Position numbers and translations under genes: made by a program
Part shown: positions 14,991 through 16,314 of the stretch, in pieces
Position numbering within the stretch: position 1 is the first letter of the stretch
How the letters are laid out: each line of letters opens with the position of its first letter
Notes under the pieces: generated by a model
What the model was told of the DNA's origin: nothing
What the model saw: the letters and a program-made list of their open reading frames with translations, nothing else
The model's database searches: none
NCBI GenBank assembly: GCA_002323775.1
Contig: DCPV01000092.1
Coordinates: forward strand, 1-16,314
Direction: 5' to 3'
Length of the DNA: 16,314 nt
Source of the DNA: Firmicutes bacterium UBA1535
GTDB lineage: Bacteria > Bacillota > Clostridia > Tissierellales > Sedimentibacteraceae

Positions 14991-16314
14991 TTATTTTTTA
15001 TTTGATTTTCTTTTAAGCAAAGCACCTATCGCTAAGGATAATGAACCTAATCCATAGAAAATCTCTGCTGTTACACCTGCTGTATGTGGTAGCGAACCTC
15101 CTGGTACCTGTTCTTCTTCCACAATGATTTCTTCTTCTGTTTGCGGTTCTTCTGTTTGCGGTTCTTCTGTTTGTGGTTCTTCTGTTTGTGGTTCTTCTTC
15201 AGTAGTAGCAGGACCACCAGGTATTTCTTCTTCATCAATGTCAACTGGGTCTGTTGGGTCTACTGTGTCTGTTGGGTCTGTTGGGTCTGTTGGGTCAACA
15301 GGGTCTACCGGATCAACAGGGCCTACTGGATTATCCTTTGTATAGCTTCCTGTAACTACTACATCTCCTGCCGGCATAGTTTCTGGAACTATACTCCATC
15401 CTGAGAATGTATATCCTTCTTTTCCCATTCCATTAGTTAATGGTGCTACTGTTTCTCCATAAGTATATAATTCAGTTTTATAGTTATCAGTTGCAAAATG
15501 ATCTCCAACTATTTTATATATTATCTTGTAAATATTCATATCGTAGAACAAGTCTATGAATGTGATTTTTTCAACCTTGATTGCAGAGCCTGTTATTGTT
15601 ATTCCAGAACCTGTTGTTGTTATTCCAGAACCTGTTGTAACGTCCATTATCATCATTGGCTCATCTATTCGTCTATATTCTACTCTAGTTGCATATCTCG
15701 AATATGTATGACCTAAGTCATAGTTGATATTTACATAATATTGAGGTTCATTTGCTTTACCGTCATTATTTTCTTGATAACGGTCAACATAAGAAGCCGT
15801 ACTATATGCTGTCTCATATTTCCATGTTATAACATGGCTTTCTTGAACTATTTCAGTTTCCTTTAACGAATAGTAGAAGTTAATTACATTACCTTCTAAT
15901 TCTAAGCTTAAGGTCTGAACAGGAAGATTTACATTGTAATCCTTATATTCTTCATCATCCAATGCCCATTCAGTTACTGTTTCACCAAATTTACCTTCTT
16001 GCGTAACAGTTTTAATAATCTCATTTTTATCATAATCTATATGATTTACTGTGTACTGAACTATTCTATCACTATCTTTTACGTAGTATACTTCGATTAC
16101 ATTATTAGAAGCTGTTACCATAAATGGTAATGTTGTTGATGTTGAATTATCCTCAACATAACCTTCTGGCGTTTTATCAGATACTGCGGTTACTACCGGA
16201 GTATGTACCGGTACAGTTCCATTTGATGTCTCAAACAAATTTCCGTCTTTGTAATAATTTACTGTGTATAATAATGTTTGAGCATCATCCTTAGTATATA
16301 CTACTGTTACAACA
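14991..16314 (-). CDS. Cell-wall-anchored repeat protein, C-terminal part (5' end beyond window)
   Basis: The reading frame is open to the window edge, giving 440 residues. A TTG at 16238 has been taken as a start in simple ORF calling, but the frame continues upstream with YTVNYYKDG, a MucBP-like repeat, so this is a partial gene. Visible parts in order are MucBP-like repeats (YTVNYYKDG, then YTVNHIDYDKNEI), a three-fold TGSGI stretch, and a Listeria-Bacteroides-type repeat ending in GYTFSGWSIVPETMP. A Pro-Asp-rich linker (DPTDP units) and a Glu-rich linker (EEPQT units) follow. Then comes the anchor: LPHTA (15092-15078), a hydrophobic segment and KRKSNKK. It is probably a surface protein attached by sortase, with an adhesin-like role. 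LPHTA departs from the standard LPXTG. Confidence 0.85.
   Translation of the reverse strand, partial: VVTVVYTKDDAQTLLYTVNYYKDGNLFETSNGTVPVHTPVVTAVSDKTPEGYVEDNSTSTTLPFMVTASNNVIEVYYVKDSDRIVQYTVNHIDYDKNEIIKTVTQEGKFGETVTEWALDDEEYKDYNVNLPVQTLSLELEGNVINFYYSLKETEIVQESHVITWKYETAYSTASYVDRYQENNDGKANEPQYYVNINYDLGHTYSRYATRVEYRRIDEPMMIMDVTTGSGITTTGSGITITGSAIKVEKITFIDLFYDMNIYKIIYKIVGDHFATDNYKTELYTYGETVAPLTNGMGKEGYTFSGWSIVPETMPAGDVVVTGSYTKDNPVGPVDPVDPVDPTDPTDPTDTVDPTDPVDIDEEEIPGGPATTEEEPQTEEPQTEEPQTEEPQTEEEIIVEEEQVPGGSLPHTAGVTAEIFYGLGSLSLAIGALLKRKSNKK
15131..15198. repeat. 15-bp tandem repeat encoding EEPQT
   Basis: About four copies of a 15-bp unit (GGTTCTTCTGTTTGC or -TGTTTGT on the plus strand) lie in the wall-spanning linker of the surface protein. 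The copies differ at one position. The length is a multiple of three, so copy-number changes keep the frame. Confidence 0.85.
15241..15328. repeat. 9-bp tandem repeat encoding Asp-Pro-Thr/Val units
   Basis: Repeated 9-bp units of the TCTGTTGGG type, with variants such as TCAACAGGG and TCTACCGGA, encode DPT and DPV triplets in the linker before the Glu-rich repeat. Several adjacent copies are exact. Confidence 0.8.

Noticed and set aside
15131..15328. CRISPR-like array
   Set aside because: The 15-bp and 9-bp units have no unique spacers and translate as protein linkers.
15124..15404. Plus-strand ORFs rich in Ser/Gly/Cys over the surface-protein linker
   Set aside because: They are shadows of the tandem repeats in the minus-strand gene.

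Overview
The window is AT-rich, uses strong Shine-Dalgarno (SD) sites and has many compact Rho-independent terminators. It also carries a SAM-I riboswitch and a Stickland-type reductase with an in-frame UGA selenocysteine codon. Together these point to an anaerobic, amino-acid-fermenting member of the Clostridia (Peptostreptococcaceae or Tissierellales type). The species cannot be named from this sequence.

Layout. (1) 1-3533, minus strand: a large secreted phosphodiester glycosidase-like (NAGPA) protein and a TtcA-family tRNA thiolase. The tail codons of the thiolase lie inside one of two ~50-bp palindromic repeats. (2) 3841-9229: a minus-strand TetR regulator faces a plus-strand operon across a 396-bp gap. 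The operon encodes a proprotein subunit (GrdI-like), a selenoprotein subunit (GrdH-like) and a BCCT transporter, which I read as a betaine uptake and reduction module. Its promoter has perfect -35 and -10 hexamers 17 bp apart, followed by a 14-bp palindrome in the early transcribed region. (3) 9230-11402: a gene-poor stretch ending in a strong terminator, then promoter, SAM-I riboswitch, attenuator and metK, closed by a bidirectional terminator. (4) 11448-14691, minus strand: a NYN-domain protein starting with TTG, an ABC half-exporter with a palindrome over its probable promoter, and a small acidic DUF1292 protein with a Cys/His-rich N-terminus. (5) 14991-16314: the C-terminal part of a repeat-rich surface protein with an LPHTA sorting signal, running off the window.

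How the genes work together. The reductase module is the metabolic centre. The BCCT carrier would import glycine betaine. GrdI and GrdH would form the substrate-specific component B, which passes a carboxymethyl group to selenoprotein A (GrdA). Component C would then release acetyl phosphate, with trimethylamine as by-product. GrdA, component C, the thioredoxin system and the selenocysteine machinery are not here and must be encoded elsewhere if the module works. metK has its own SAM-sensing leader and appears independent of the betaine operon.

The points most worth a second look are the selenocysteine codon with its downstream hairpin, the TetR/palindrome arrangement at the betaine operon, two tandem 20-bp palindromes upstream of the DUF1292 gene, the palindromic repeats at the end of the TtcA gene, and the LPHTA-type anchor.
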